A DNA stretch of 64,000 bases, from positions 62,001-126,000 of the forward strand of contig NZ_CAMYMK010000011.1 of the NCBI RefSeq assembly GCF_947259545.1. Direction: 5' to 3'. Positions 1 through 10,386 of this stretch are shown piece after piece. This DNA is from an uncultured Marinobacter sp. Its GTDB lineage: Bacteria; Pseudomonadota; Gammaproteobacteria; Pseudomonadales; Oleiphilaceae. The notes beneath the pieces are model-generated. The model did no database searches. It was given only the letters and a program-made list of their open reading frames with translations, and was not told the origin of the DNA. The first letter of the stretch is position 1. Every line of letters starts with the position of its first letter. The translations under genes were made by a program, and so were the position numbers.

Positions 1-324
1 GCCTTCAGTCAGCTGATTTTTCTGAGCCGCGTTGAAATGAAAAAACCGCATTACCAGGAAGCCGCTCTGGTCCTTCAGAGTCACCTGCAGGCTGCGGCGG
101 CGCCCCATGACCAGATCGGCTTTCATCACCTCGCCTTCCACCACACCGACATCGCCGATGCGCAGGTTTCCCATGGGAATAATCCGGGTACGATCTTCGT
201 AACGGTGGGGCAGATGAAACAGCAGATCCTGCAGGGAATGTATCCCCAGCCTGGCCAGCCGGTCCGCCAGGGCGCTTCCTACGCCCTTGAGTGTGGTGAC
301 CGGAATATCATCCAGTGAGGTCAT
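1..324 (-). CDS. recG: ATP-dependent DNA helicase RecG, N-terminal part (truncated by window edge)
   Basis: Minus-strand reading from the ATG at 324 gives MTSLDDIPVTTLKGVGSALADRLARLGIHSLQDLLFHLPHRYEDRT, typical of the RecG wedge domain; adjacent to oxyR as in pseudomonads. Confidence 0.85.
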   Translation of the reverse strand, partial: MTSLDDIPVTTLKGVGSALADRLARLGIHSLQDLLFHLPHRYEDRTRIIPMGNLRIGDVGVVEGEVMKADLVMGRRRSLQVTLKDQSGFLVMRFFHFNAAQKNQLTEG

Positions 325-332
325 GGCAGGCC

Positions 333-1292
333 TCAGGCGCTGACTGCAATGGCCGGGGTATCGGATTTTGCCTTTTCTATGACGCGACACTGACTTGCTG
401 CCAGCGACAGTACATCAATGGCTTTCGGACGCGGGAACGTCACCCTCCAGGCCAGGGCCACCGTGCGAAACGGAACCGGCGGGGCGAACGGTCGAACCGC
501 CAGAATGTCTTCGTGATACTGCATGGCGGTAGCCGCTGAGAGTGGTAGCACGGTAATACCCAGCCCGGAAGCGACCATGTGGCGAATGGTTTCGAGGGAG
601 CTGCCCTCCGTGACCAGTGCCGGGGACGCCGCACCGGCATGACGGGTGACGGCCTCCACCAACGGAGGGCAGGACTCCAGTACCTGGTCCCGGAAACAGT
701 GGCCAGGGCCAAGAAGCAACAGCTGCTCCTTAGCCAGTTCTTCTGCTGTCAGGCTTTCTTTCTCCGCCAGCGAGTGCCCTGCAGGCAGAAGGACCACAAA
801 TGGCTCGTCATACAGCGGCAGGGTTACGACTTCCGGCTCTTCAAACGGCAAAGCAATAATGATGGCGTCCAGTTCGGAATGCCGGAGTTTCTGACGCAGG
901 TTGGCTGTATAGTTCTCTTCGATGAACAGCGGCATATCCGGCGCGGCGCGCCGCAATTCAGGCAGAAGGTGAGGAAACAGGTACGGACCAATGGTATAAA
1001 TGGCACCGACTTTCAGCGGAGAGTTCAGCTGGTTCTTGCCGTCCTGGGCCATGTCCTTGATAACGCCAACCTGATCCAGAACGCGCTGGGCCTGCTCGAT
1101 AATACGCAGACCGGTTTCGGTGACCCGGATACTGCTCTTGCTACGTTCAAACAGGGGAATGCCGAGCTCGTCTTCCAGCTTCTTCACCGCCACACTCAGT
1201 GTGGGCTGACTGACATGACAGCGCTCGGCGGCGCGGCCAAAATGCCTTTCCCGTGCCAGGGTAACAACGTATCGTAACTCGGTGAGAGTCAT
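333..1292 (-). CDS. oxyR: LysR-family hydrogen peroxide-responsive regulator OxyR
   Basis: 319 aa; MTLTELRYVVTLARERHFGRAAERCHVSQPTLSVAVKKLEDELG HTH; OxyR-like cysteine region GPGHCFRDQVLESC. Confidence 0.9.
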   Translation of the reverse strand: MTLTELRYVVTLARERHFGRAAERCHVSQPTLSVAVKKLEDELGIPLFERSKSSIRVTETGLRIIEQAQRVLDQVGVIKDMAQDGKNQLNSPLKVGAIYTIGPYLFPHLLPELRRAAPDMPLFIEENYTANLRQKLRHSELDAIIIALPFEEPEVVTLPLYDEPFVVLLPAGHSLAEKESLTAEELAKEQLLLLGPGHCFRDQVLESCPPLVEAVTRHAGAASPALVTEGSSLETIRHMVASGLGITVLPLSAATAMQYHEDILAVRPFAPPVPFRTVALAWRVTFPRPKAIDVLSLAASQCRVIEKAKSDTPAIAVSA

Positions 1293-1403
1293 GGTGAGCT
1301 CCGGTCAGGGTTTTTCCAGGTCAAAAGTTCGTCCAGGTCGAAGTTCTGTGTGTTTGAAATTCCCGTTGGTTGATACGCCAAAGCATAAGGATTGAAATTG
1401 TCT

Positions 1404-2273
1404 ATGGCAATCACTGAAAGCAATAAACAGCCACGAATTCTCATCGCCGGCTGTGGCAAGCTGGGCGGCAGCATTGCCTCATTACTGACCGAGCAGGCCG
1501 AAGTGTTCGGGCTCAGACGAAACCCGGACCGGATACCCGCCGGCATCCATCCGCTGGGAGCCGATCTTATGCAGGCAGACCAGCTTAAGGACGTTCTACC
1601 CGACCGGCTCGATGCCGTGGTCTATTGCCTGACCCCCTCCAGCTATGATGAGCAGGGCTATCAGGATGCCTATGTGAACGGCCTGAACAACCTTCTGTGC
1701 GCGCTGTCGGGACAGACACTCCAACGTCTGATTTTTATCAGCAGCACCAGCGTCTACGCACAGGATGATGATAGCTGGGTCGATGAATCCAGCCCAACGA
1801 AACCGTCTCGTTTCAGTGGACAGACCATACTGACCGGCGAGAAGGTCGCTCTGGAGAGCGGATTCCCCAGCACCATTGTTCGCTTCAGCGGGATATACGG
1901 CCCTTCTCGCCGGCGCTTCCTGGACGCCGTAGTCGCCGGCAACATGGATCCGGTCAGCCCCGGCCCATTCAGCAACCGCATTCACGAAGTCGATGCCGCC
2001 CAGGTCGTGGTCCACCTGATCAACAGATCACTGAACGGGGAAACGGTGGAAGACTGCTATATCGCCAGTGACTGTGAACCAGTCCGGCTCGATGAAGTGG
2101 TGCACTGGGTTCAGGCACAGTTGCCATGCTCGGCGCCAGGCGCGGATGCCCGCAAAGGTGGGCGGGCCGGTAGCAAGCGGTGCAGTAACCAGCGGTTGCT
2201 GGACGCCGGTTACCGCTTTCGCTATCAGGATTTCCGGGCAGGCTACCGGGAAATGATTACCGAGCGCCCATAA
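1404..2273 (+). CDS. NAD-dependent epimerase/dehydratase (SDR) family protein
   Basis: Rossmann start RILIAGCGKLGGSIASLL; YeeZ-like; ATG at 1404 preferred over the upstream TTG. Confidence 0.75.
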   Translation: MAITESNKQPRILIAGCGKLGGSIASLLTEQAEVFGLRRNPDRIPAGIHPLGADLMQADQLKDVLPDRLDAVVYCLTPSSYDEQGYQDAYVNGLNNLLCALSGQTLQRLIFISSTSVYAQDDDSWVDESSPTKPSRFSGQTILTGEKVALESGFPSTIVRFSGIYGPSRRRFLDAVVAGNMDPVSPGPFSNRIHEVDAAQVVVHLINRSLNGETVEDCYIASDCEPVRLDEVVHWVQAQLPCSAPGADARKGGRAGSKRCSNQRLLDAGYRFRYQDFRAGYREMITERP

Positions 2274-2306
2274 AAAAAGCGGCCAGTTCAAGTGGCCGCT
2301 TTCTTA
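2273..2306. terminator. Bidirectional intrinsic terminator between convergent genes
   Basis: aaaaaaagcggcca-gttcaag-tggccgctttctt stem-loop with A and T tracts. Confidence 0.8.
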
Positions 2307-2326
2307 TCGCTGTTGGTACCGGGCTT

Positions 2327-2713
2327 TCAGCTCAGAACCATCACCGCTTCCATTTCGATAGGCACGCCCTTGGGCAGGGCCGCCACTCCAACAGCGGCAC
2401 GAGCCGGGTACGGCTCCTGGAAATACGTTGCCATAATTTCGTTGACCGTGGCGAAGTTGGCCAGGTCTGTCATGTAGATGTTGAGCTTGACGATGTCTTT
2501 CAACTCACCGCCACCGGCTTCGCATACCGCTTTCAGGTTCTCGAACACCTGACGGGTCTTGGCCGCGAAATCACCGGCCACCACTTCCATGGTTTCCGGT
2601 ACCAGAGGAATCTGGCCCGACAGGTACACGGTATCGCCGGCCTTTACTGCCTGGGAATAGGTACCGATTGCCTGGGGGGCATTCTCGGTCTGGATAATGG
2701 ATTTATTGGTCAT
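2327..2713 (-). CDS. ridA: RidA family reactive intermediate/imine deaminase
   Basis: [37 protein letters not shown] motif; start set at MTNKSIIQ. Confidence 0.9.
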   Translation of the reverse strand: MTNKSIIQTENAPQAIGTYSQAVKAGDTVYLSGQIPLVPETMEVVAGDFAAKTRQVFENLKAVCEAGGGELKDIVKLNIYMTDLANFATVNEIMATYFQEPYPARAAVGVAALPKGVPIEMEAVMVLS

Positions 2714-2798
2714 GACCTCTGGGTTCCTCTCTTCCAAAACGCCAATCGTCGCCCCTTGAAGCGCACCCTGTCAACCAGCCGTTGGTCGGCCCTCGGGG

Positions 2799-4931
2799 TT
2801 AATGACGCACCCGGTTGATGTGGGTCACGGCGCGAATATTGCGAATTCGCCGCATGACTCTCGCCAGGTGGCGACGCCCGTTGACATGCACCACCAGACT
2901 GACAACGCCCAGCCGTGCATTCTGCTCTTCCACGTTGATGCGTTCGATGTTGCCGTCAGCCATGGCGACAGCGTTAGCCACCTCCGCAATCACCCCACGC
3001 TGACGCTCAAGCTCGACCCGCAACTCAACAGAAAACTCGTCAGTAATATCCTTGGCCCATTTAAGGTGGGTCAGGCGCGCGCGCCCCTCGTCGTCCTCGG
3101 GCAAACGGGAGCAGGTATCGGAATGGATCATCATGCCCTTGCCCGAGTCCATAATACCCACCACCGGATCACCGGGAATCGGCTTGCAGCAGCTGGCAAA
3201 ACGGACCAGCAGGCCCTCGGTACCGCGAATGGTCACCGGACTACCCTGGGACCGGGCATCCGCCACCGAAGCAGCGGCTTCCTCCTCACCACTGACCAGC
3301 TGCCGGGCGACCAGATAGGCCATGCGATTTCCCAGCCCGATCTCACTGACCAGGTCATCCATGCTGGTGACCTGATTGTGTTTGACCACCGCATTGATCT
3401 GACTGTCACTGATTTTGGACAAGCTGGTACCGAAGCCTTTCAGTGATTTCGTCAGCAGTGCCTTGCCGAGCTCCAGGGATTCGGTCCGTTTCTGATTCTT
3501 CAGCACGTGACGAATGCTGCTGCGGGCCTTACCGGTGACAACAAAACTCAACCACGCGGGGTTCGGGCGCGCCCCGGGGGCGGTGATGATTTCCACGGTC
3601 TGACCGCTCTGCAATGGCTGGCTCAACGAGCCCAGGTTGCGGTTGATACGGCAGGCAACGGTGGCATTACCAATATCGGTGTGAATGGCGTAGGCAAAGT
3701 CCACCGGCGTCGCGCCACTGGGCAATTCCATAATCTTGCCCTTGGGCGTGAACACATAGATTTCATCCGGGAACAGATCAACCTTGACGTGTTCAATGAA
3801 TTCCAGGGAATCGTCCGCCCGCTCCCGCATTTCCATCAGGCCCTGCACCCAGCGGTCCACCCGGGACTGGTTCACACTGGTCACGCTGGAGGGTTCGTTC
3901 TTGTACATCCAGTGGGCAGCAATACCGTTGTTCGCAATATGCTCCATTTCCTCGGTACGGATCTGGATCTCGATGTTCACGTGCATACCGAACAGCGTGG
4001 TGTGCAGGGACTGGTAGCCGTTCGCCTTGGGCATGGCAATGTAATCTTTGAAGCGTCCGGGCAGCGGCTTGTAGAGGCTGTGCACGGCACCGAGAATGCG
4101 GTAGCAGTCGTCCTCGGTATCGGTGATGATGCGGAAGGCGTAAACGTCCATGATTTCGTGGAACGACTTCTGCTTGAACTTCATCTTGTTGTAGATGCTG
4201 TTCAGGTGTTTTTCACGCCCCAGAATGCGGCCCGGCAACCCCCGCTCTTCCAGTTTTTCCTGCAGCTTGCCCCGAATCTCGTCGATGATTTCCCGGTGAC
4301 TGCCTCTCAGTTTCTCCACCGCCTTGGAAATGTACCGCGATCGCATGGGATACAGGGACGAGAAGCCCAGATCCTCCAGCTCGGTGCATATCGAGTGCAT
4401 GCCCAGGCGATTGGCAATGGGAGCGTAGATATCGAGGGTTTCGGTGGCAATACGCAGACGCTTTTCATAGGGCATGGGGCCCAGGGTGCGCATATTGTGC
4501 AGGCGGTCCGCCAGCTTCACCAGAATAACGCGGATATCCCGGGCCATCGCCAGGGTCATCTTCTGGAAGTTTTCCGCCTGGGCCTCAGCACGGGAGCGGA
4601 ATTCAATCTGGGTCAGCTTGCTGACGCCGTCCACCAGCTCGGCGACATCCTCGCCAAACTGATCTGAGAGGGCATCCTTGGGAATACCAGTGTCTTCAAT
4701 AACGTCGTGAAGCATGGCCGCCATCAGGCTCTGATGATCCAGCTTCAGGTCGGCAAGGATATGGGCAACCGCCAGGGGATGGGTGATGTATCGGTCGCCA
4801 CTGCGGCGCATCTGGCCTTCATGGGCTTGTTCGGCATAATAGTAGGCCCGTCGCACCTGGTTGATGCGATTGGTATCCAGATAGGAGCTGAGTTCTTTCG
4901 CCAGCCCTTCAACCGTTGCCTCTGCCGACAC
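2799..4931 (-). CDS. spoT: Bifunctional (p)ppGpp synthetase/hydrolase SpoT
   Basis: HD domain (HDVIEDT), synthetase domain (YQSLHTTLFG), TGS and ACT domains; adjacent to rpoZ; GTG start. Confidence 0.95.
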   Translation of the reverse strand: MSAEATVEGLAKELSSYLDTNRINQVRRAYYYAEQAHEGQMRRSGDRYITHPLAVAHILADLKLDHQSLMAAMLHDVIEDTGIPKDALSDQFGEDVAELVDGVSKLTQIEFRSRAEAQAENFQKMTLAMARDIRVILVKLADRLHNMRTLGPMPYEKRLRIATETLDIYAPIANRLGMHSICTELEDLGFSSLYPMRSRYISKAVEKLRGSHREIIDEIRGKLQEKLEERGLPGRILGREKHLNSIYNKMKFKQKSFHEIMDVYAFRIITDTEDDCYRILGAVHSLYKPLPGRFKDYIAMPKANGYQSLHTTLFGMHVNIEIQIRTEEMEHIANNGIAAHWMYKNEPSSVTSVNQSRVDRWVQGLMEMRERADDSLEFIEHVKVDLFPDEIYVFTPKGKIMELPSGATPVDFAYAIHTDIGNATVACRINRNLGSLSQPLQSGQTVEIITAPGARPNPAWLSFVVTGKARSSIRHVLKNQKRTESLELGKALLTKSLKGFGTSLSKISDSQINAVVKHNQVTSMDDLVSEIGLGNRMAYLVARQLVSGEEEAAASVADARSQGSPVTIRGTEGLLVRFASCCKPIPGDPVVGIMDSGKGMMIHSDTCSRLPEDDEGRARLTHLKWAKDITDEFSVELRVELERQRGVIAEVANAVAMADGNIERINVEEQNARLGVVSLVVHVNGRRHLARVMRRIRNIRAVTHINRVRH

Positions 4932-4977
4932 CGCGCCTCCGAGTACAGGTTAAAATGTACAGATCGAAAATCAGGGA

Positions 4978-5006
4978 CAAAAAAACCCGAATGCAAGCAT
5001 CCGGGT
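4978..5006 (-). terminator. Candidate intrinsic terminator downstream of rpoZ
   Basis: Minus strand reads ACCCGGATGCTTGCATTCGGGTTTTTTT. Confidence 0.6.
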
Positions 5007-5112
5007 CCTTCCACTGTCCTTCCAGTCATGCCTTATAGTTACACTATAAAAAGGCGGGGACAGATTTCAATGCTTAAGGCAGGTTGCCAGGTATTTCTCC
5101 CGGCCCCGAGAC

Positions 5113-5325
5113 TTACTCGGGATCTTCTTCTGTCAGAAGACTGCGGGTCACCTTACCTTCGGCGATTTCACGCAGGGCAATAACCGTAGGCTTGTCATTC
5201 TCTTCCGGCACCATCGGCTCGAAGCCCTTGGTGGCAATCTGACGAGCGCGCTTGGTCGCCAGCATAACCAGCTGAAAACGGTTATCAACGTTTTCCAGAC
5301 AATCTTCAACGGTAACTCGTGCCAT
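5113..5325 (-). CDS. rpoZ: DNA-directed RNA polymerase omega subunit
   Basis: [34 protein letters not shown]. Confidence 0.95.
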   Translation of the reverse strand: MARVTVEDCLENVDNRFQLVMLATKRARQIATKGFEPMVPEENDKPTVIALREIAEGKVTRSLLTEEDPE

Positions 5326-5416
5326 AACTTCCCCGACAAAATAAGAAAATGAGTATTTCAGCAGACCGCATAGTTTACTGCGGCCGGTTCAATTTGTATA
5401 CAGCGGAAACGCGACG

Positions 5417-6097
<681 letters not shown>

Positions 6098-6154
6098 TCA
6101 CAACCCGCTGCCGCAATTAACAAGGGACGGAATTATACACGATGCGGAAATCCC

Positions 6155-7021
6155 TTACTCCAGGTTCTGCACCTGTTCCCGCATTTGCTCGATCAGCACT
6201 TTGAGATCCACCGCTACGCGGGTCACCCGCGCGTCGATGCTCTTGCTGCTCAGAGTATTGGCTTCGCGATTCAGTTCCTGCATAAGAAAATCCAGGCGTC
6301 GGCCGATGGCGTCATCGGACTGCAGGGTTTCCGATACCTCGGAGACATGAGCCTCCAGACGGTCCAGTTCCTCTGCCACGTCACTCTTCTGGGCCAGCAT
6401 CACCATCTCCTGGGCGATCCGTTCCGGATCCAACTCAACTTTCGCCTTCTCGAACCGCTCCTTCAGATTCTTCTCCTGGGCCTTCAGCAATTCCGGCATC
6501 AGGCTGCGCACCTCACTGACGAGATCACCCATGGTCTTGAGACGATCATCAAACAGCGGCCGCAAACGCTCGCCTTCCCGTTCACGGACTGTCACCAGCT
6601 CCGCAACCGTTCGCTTGAACAGCTCTCCCGCCGCCGTCTGTGCCGGGCTATAGTCCAGCTCCTTGGCTGCCAGCACACCCGGCCAGCGCAGGATATCCAG
6701 GGCACTGATGTGGGCAGGGTTATCCAGCATCCGATTGATGTGATTCGCCGCCTCGTTCACCGCATGAGCCACCTCTTCACAGACCTCAAACTCCTGAGTC
6801 GCGCTCTCAGCCGTCTGCAGGCGCATGGACACATCCACCTTTCCACGCTTGAGTTGCTGACGAATCTGATCGCGGAATGCATTCTCCAACTCGCGGAGCG
6901 CCTCCGGCAACCGAAAGGAGGGCTCCAGGTACCGATGGTTCACTGTACGAATCTCACACGTCAGTGTTCCCCACTCTCCCTGGGTATCCTGTCGGGCAAA
7001 GGCAGTCATACTTCTGATCAT
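6155..7021 (-). CDS. yicC: YicC family endoribonuclease-like protein
   Basis: MIRSMTAFARQDTQGEWGTLTCEIRTVNHRYLEPSFRLPE; divergent from rph. Confidence 0.9.
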   Translation of the reverse strand: MIRSMTAFARQDTQGEWGTLTCEIRTVNHRYLEPSFRLPEALRELENAFRDQIRQQLKRGKVDVSMRLQTAESATQEFEVCEEVAHAVNEAANHINRMLDNPAHISALDILRWPGVLAAKELDYSPAQTAAGELFKRTVAELVTVREREGERLRPLFDDRLKTMGDLVSEVRSLMPELLKAQEKNLKERFEKAKVELDPERIAQEMVMLAQKSDVAEELDRLEAHVSEVSETLQSDDAIGRRLDFLMQELNREANTLSSKSIDARVTRVAVDLKVLIEQMREQVQNLE

Positions 7022-7212
7022 GGCGACTCCGCTTGTCATCAAGTGCAATCGTTCAAGTTTAGCAGGCCGGCGCGCAAAACCGCGAACCCGACCAACGCCG
7101 TGACCCTCCACGGCAGAGACCGGAAATTCCCCGTGTTATACTCGGCGGTCTTTCATTTTCTCAACAACCGGGTATAACGCCCGGACATCCACTACCACTA
7201 TCAGGAAACACT

Positions 7213-7929
7213 ATGCGACCAAGCGGAAGAACTCCGGAACAACCGAGAGACATCCGAATTACCCGCAACTACACCCGCCACGCAGAAGGCTCCGTACTGA
7301 TCGAGTTCGGCGACACCAAAGTCATCTGCACCGCGTCTGTCGAGAACAAGGTTCCCCCGTTCCTGCGCGGCGAAGGCAAAGGCTGGATCACCGCCGAATA
7401 CGGCATGCTGCCCCGCTCCACCGGCAGCCGCATGGGCCGCGAAGCCGCCCGTGGCAAACAGGGCGGCCGCACCGTCGAAATCCAGCGCCTGATCGGTCGT
7501 TCCCTGCGTGCGGCGGTTGATTTGAGCGCTCTGGGCGAGCACTCCATCACCATCGACTGCGACGTCATCCAGGCCGACGGCGGCACCCGCACTGCGGCCA
7601 TCACCGGCGGCTGCGTGGCCCTGGTCGATGCACTGAACCACCTGGTCGCGGAAAAGCGCCTGAAGGAATCACCGCTGAAGCAGATGGTTGCGGCTCTCTC
7701 GGTTGGCGTGTACAAAGGTACCCCGGTTGTCGACCTCGACTACCCGGAAGATTCCGAAGCCGAAACCGACATGAACGTCATCATGACCGATCAGGGTGGC
7801 TTTATCGAGATTCAGGGTACCGCCGAGGGTGCGCCGTTTGTTCAGGAAGAACTGGACAGCATGCTGGCGCTGGCGAAGAAGGGTATCGATCAGCTGTTTG
7901 AGATTCAGAAGGCAGCTCTGGAGGGGTAA
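7213..7929 (+). CDS. rph: Ribonuclease PH
   Basis: [44 protein letters not shown]. Confidence 0.96.
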   Translation: MRPSGRTPEQPRDIRITRNYTRHAEGSVLIEFGDTKVICTASVENKVPPFLRGEGKGWITAEYGMLPRSTGSRMGREAARGKQGGRTVEIQRLIGRSLRAAVDLSALGEHSITIDCDVIQADGGTRTAAITGGCVALVDALNHLVAEKRLKESPLKQMVAALSVGVYKGTPVVDLDYPEDSEAETDMNVIMTDQGGFIEIQGTAEGAPFVQEELDSMLALAKKGIDQLFEIQKAALEG

Positions 7930-7947
7930 CTTCCCGGACTTGTGAGT

Positions 7948-7976
7948 GTCGGATTACGGCTGACGCCTAATCCGAC
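7948..7976. repeat. REP-like palindrome
   Basis: GTCGGATTA-CGGCTGACGCC-TAATCCGAC: 9-bp perfect outer arms with an inner GGC/GCC stem; followed by CTACGA. Resembles bacterial REP sequences. Confidence 0.7.
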
Positions 7977-8012
7977 CTACGACTGGCTTGCAAGATTAAC
8001 TGCAGAGTCCGG

Positions 8013-8122
8013 GCGCCGGGCCTGAGCCTTCTCCCCAGACTGTTGAAGGCCAGGGACGGCCTGAAACAAGCGCACATGGATGTGCTCGTAGCGTGTCTGG
8101 GGAGAAGGCTCAGGCCTGGCGC
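8013..8122 (+). repeat. Large palindromic element A enclosing two ANGGA-loop hairpins
   Basis: 28-bp arms (8013-8040 / 8095-8122, 27/28 complementary, the single mismatch G:U-compatible); inner hairpins AGGCC-AGGGAC-GGCCT (8047-8062) and GCAC-ATGGAT-GTGC (8072-8085). Confidence 0.85.
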
Positions 8123-8140
8123 TTCCTCCCAAACTGAAAA

Positions 8141-8947
8141 CTAAAAGCCGATTTCGATGTCGTAGTCCATGATCACCGGCGCGTGATCGGAGAACCGGGT
8201 GCCGGTGTCTATCCAACCGTCCTGAATGGTCTTGCGAATGCCCGGCGTCATCAAGTGATAGTCCACCCGGATACCCGCATTCTTACGCGAACCTTCGATC
8301 TGCTCCGGCCACCAGGTAAACTGATTACTCTGCTTGTTGATCTCGCGGAACGCATCGATACAGCCCATCTCATCAAACAGACGATCCAGCCACGCCCGCT
8401 CATGGGGCATGAAACCAGACACATCCAGCTTGTGGTAAAGAGGACTCGCGTCCGTCACATGGTGGGCAGTCTGCAGGTTGGCGCAGAAAATAAACTGGCG
8501 ACGCTTACGCAACGTCTTCTGCATGTGCAGACCGAAGGCGTCCATGAAGTCGTCCTTGTGGTCCAGCACGGTCAGATCATCATCACCGATCAGCTCGTCT
8601 TCCCGCCCCAGAGCACAGGGGGCCAGGACACAGGCAACCGAAACCTTGTCAAAGTCCGCCTGAATAAAGCGCCCTTCGCGGTCCGCCTGTTCATTGGCGA
8701 ACCCATACATGATGGCCTTCGGGAAATGACGGGTGTAGATACCGACACCGCCATCCTCGTTGTTCTCGCCATCGATGAAATAGGCCTCGTAGCCTTCCGG
8801 AATCAGGTTAAAGTCTTCAACTTCATAGGCCCGCATGCGGTGATCCTGGACGCACACCACATCTGCGTCCTGCTCGGCCAGCCACTCGAAGAAACCTTTT
8901 TCAACAGCCTGGGCCAGACCGTTGACGCTGATTGATACTACCCGCAT
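8141..8947 (-). CDS. crc: Crc-like catabolite repression control protein (exonuclease III fold)
   Basis: Endonuclease/exonuclease/phosphatase fold; located between rph and pyrE as in Pseudomonas; ExoIII catalytic positions altered (VCVQDHR, FCANLQ). Confidence 0.8.
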   Translation of the reverse strand: MRVVSISVNGLAQAVEKGFFEWLAEQDADVVCVQDHRMRAYEVEDFNLIPEGYEAYFIDGENNEDGGVGIYTRHFPKAIMYGFANEQADREGRFIQADFDKVSVACVLAPCALGREDELIGDDDLTVLDHKDDFMDAFGLHMQKTLRKRRQFIFCANLQTAHHVTDASPLYHKLDVSGFMPHERAWLDRLFDEMGCIDAFREINKQSNQFTWWPEQIEGSRKNAGIRVDYHLMTPGIRKTIQDGWIDTGTRFSDHAPVIMDYDIEIGF

Positions 8948-9028
8948 ACGTGTTCCCTGATTCGGTTTGTGTGTATGATACCCGTTTTACACTTTAATTA
9001 AAGATCCACACCCGCCAGAAGCCCTGTC

Positions 9029-9667
9029 ATGCACGACTATCAGCAACATTTCATTGAATTTGCCATTCGCCGTAACGTTCTCCGTTTTGGCGAGTTTCAG
9101 CTCAAGTCCGGACGTACCAGTCCGTACTTCTTCAACGCCGGCCTGTTCAACACCGGTGAGGATCTGCTCGAACTAAGCAAGGCCTATGCCGCAGCCCTGC
9201 AGCGCAGCGGCCTGGATTATGACATTATTTTCGGCCCTGCCTATAAGGGCATACCGTTGGCCACCGTAACGGCCATGGCACTGGCCTCTGAAGGCCAGAA
9301 CAAACCCTTCGCCTTCAACCGCAAGGAAAAGAAGGATCACGGTGAGGGCGGCAACATCGTCGGCGCACCACTTGAGGGCAAGGTACTGATTGTCGATGAT
9401 GTCATTACCGCCGGCACCGCCATCCGCGAATCCATTGATCTGATCCGTGCGGCTGGCGCCGAGCCTGCTGGAGTGCTGATAGCCCTCGACCGGCAGGAAC
9501 GTGGCACCGGCGAACTGTCCGCCATTCAGGAGGTGGAACAGGACTTTGGCCTGCCAGTGGTCAGCATCATTCAACTGGATCAGGTTCTCGATTACCTGAG
9601 CAGCCAACCAGACTTTGCCGAACACGCCAGTAACGTTGCACAATACCGGGATCGTTATGGAGTCTGA
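9029..9667 (+). CDS. pyrE: Orotate phosphoribosyltransferase
   Basis: PRPP motif [38 protein letters not shown]. Confidence 0.96.
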   Translation: MHDYQQHFIEFAIRRNVLRFGEFQLKSGRTSPYFFNAGLFNTGEDLLELSKAYAAALQRSGLDYDIIFGPAYKGIPLATVTAMALASEGQNKPFAFNRKEKKDHGEGGNIVGAPLEGKVLIVDDVITAGTAIRESIDLIRAAGAEPAGVLIALDRQERGTGELSAIQEVEQDFGLPVVSIIQLDQVLDYLSSQPDFAEHASNVAQYRDRYGV

Positions 9668-9673
9668 GTTCAC

Positions 9674-10315
9674 ATGAAGCATCTGACCAGGTTTTCACTC
9701 ATCATTTCCGCCCTGCTGCTGACAACAGCTGTAGCAGAAGCGAGAATGTACCGTTATACGGATGAAAACGGTCAACTGGTCATTAGCAATACCGTTCCCC
9801 AGGAAGCCTCCAAACGGGGATACGACATCCTTAACTCCAAAGGCCGTGTTATTGACACGGTCGCCCCTGCTCCCACGCCGGAAGAAATTGCCGCCCGGGA
9901 AGCTGAAGAAAAGCGTCAGGAAGCCGAGCGACTTCAGCTCGAACACGATCAGACGCTGCTAAAACGCTACAGCCATCCCGACGAAGCCGTCAGGGCCATG
10001 CATCGAAAAATCCGTGAACTGGAAAGTCTCAACCAGCTCAAACGGGGCAACATTTCGGTGATCGTCAACCAACTGGATAGCGAAGAAGGTCGGGCAGCCG
10101 ACATGGAACGCGCCGGGCGTGAAGTACCAGAATCCACTCTGGAAAAGATTCGGCGCCTGGAAGCCCAGATCCGTGACATTGAGCAGGAAATTGCCTCCCA
10201 GAACTCCGAAATCCAGTCCCTGCGCGAGAATTTCGAGGCTGATATCCGGCGCCTGGAAGAGCTCACGGGAGAGGAGCGAACACTTCCCCTCGAACTCCCC
10301 GAAGAGCAGCAGTAA
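9674..10315 (+). CDS. DUF4124 domain-containing exported protein
   Basis: Signal peptide followed by MYRYTDENGQLVISNTVP; coiled-coil C-terminus. Confidence 0.8.
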   Translation: MKHLTRFSLIISALLLTTAVAEARMYRYTDENGQLVISNTVPQEASKRGYDILNSKGRVIDTVAPAPTPEEIAAREAEEKRQEAERLQLEHDQTLLKRYSHPDEAVRAMHRKIRELESLNQLKRGNISVIVNQLDSEEGRAADMERAGREVPESTLEKIRRLEAQIRDIEQEIASQNSEIQSLRENFEADIRRLEELTGEERTLPLELPEEQQ

Positions 10316-10331
10316 ACATTACCCGGGACAC

Positions 10332-10370
10332 AAAAAAAAGGCCGCCCCGTTGGGGCAGCCCCTTTCATTT
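10332..10370. terminator. Bidirectional intrinsic terminator
   Basis: AAAAAAAAGGCCGCCCCGTTGGGGCAGCCCCTTTCATTT; U-tract strongest for the minus strand. Confidence 0.75.
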
Positions 10371-10386
10371 CTGACCACTAAGCCGA

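Noticed and set aside
3507-4667. 386-aa plus-strand ORF opposite spoT
   Set aside because: Antisense to a well-supported gene; composition looks like mirrored codon bias of a GC-rich gene, no recognisable domain
5045-5075. TATAGTTACACTATA palindrome and GGGGACAGATTTCAAT sequence between rpoZ and spoT
   Set aside because: Looks like a fragment of a dispersed repeat, but there is only one copy here and no boundaries can be set
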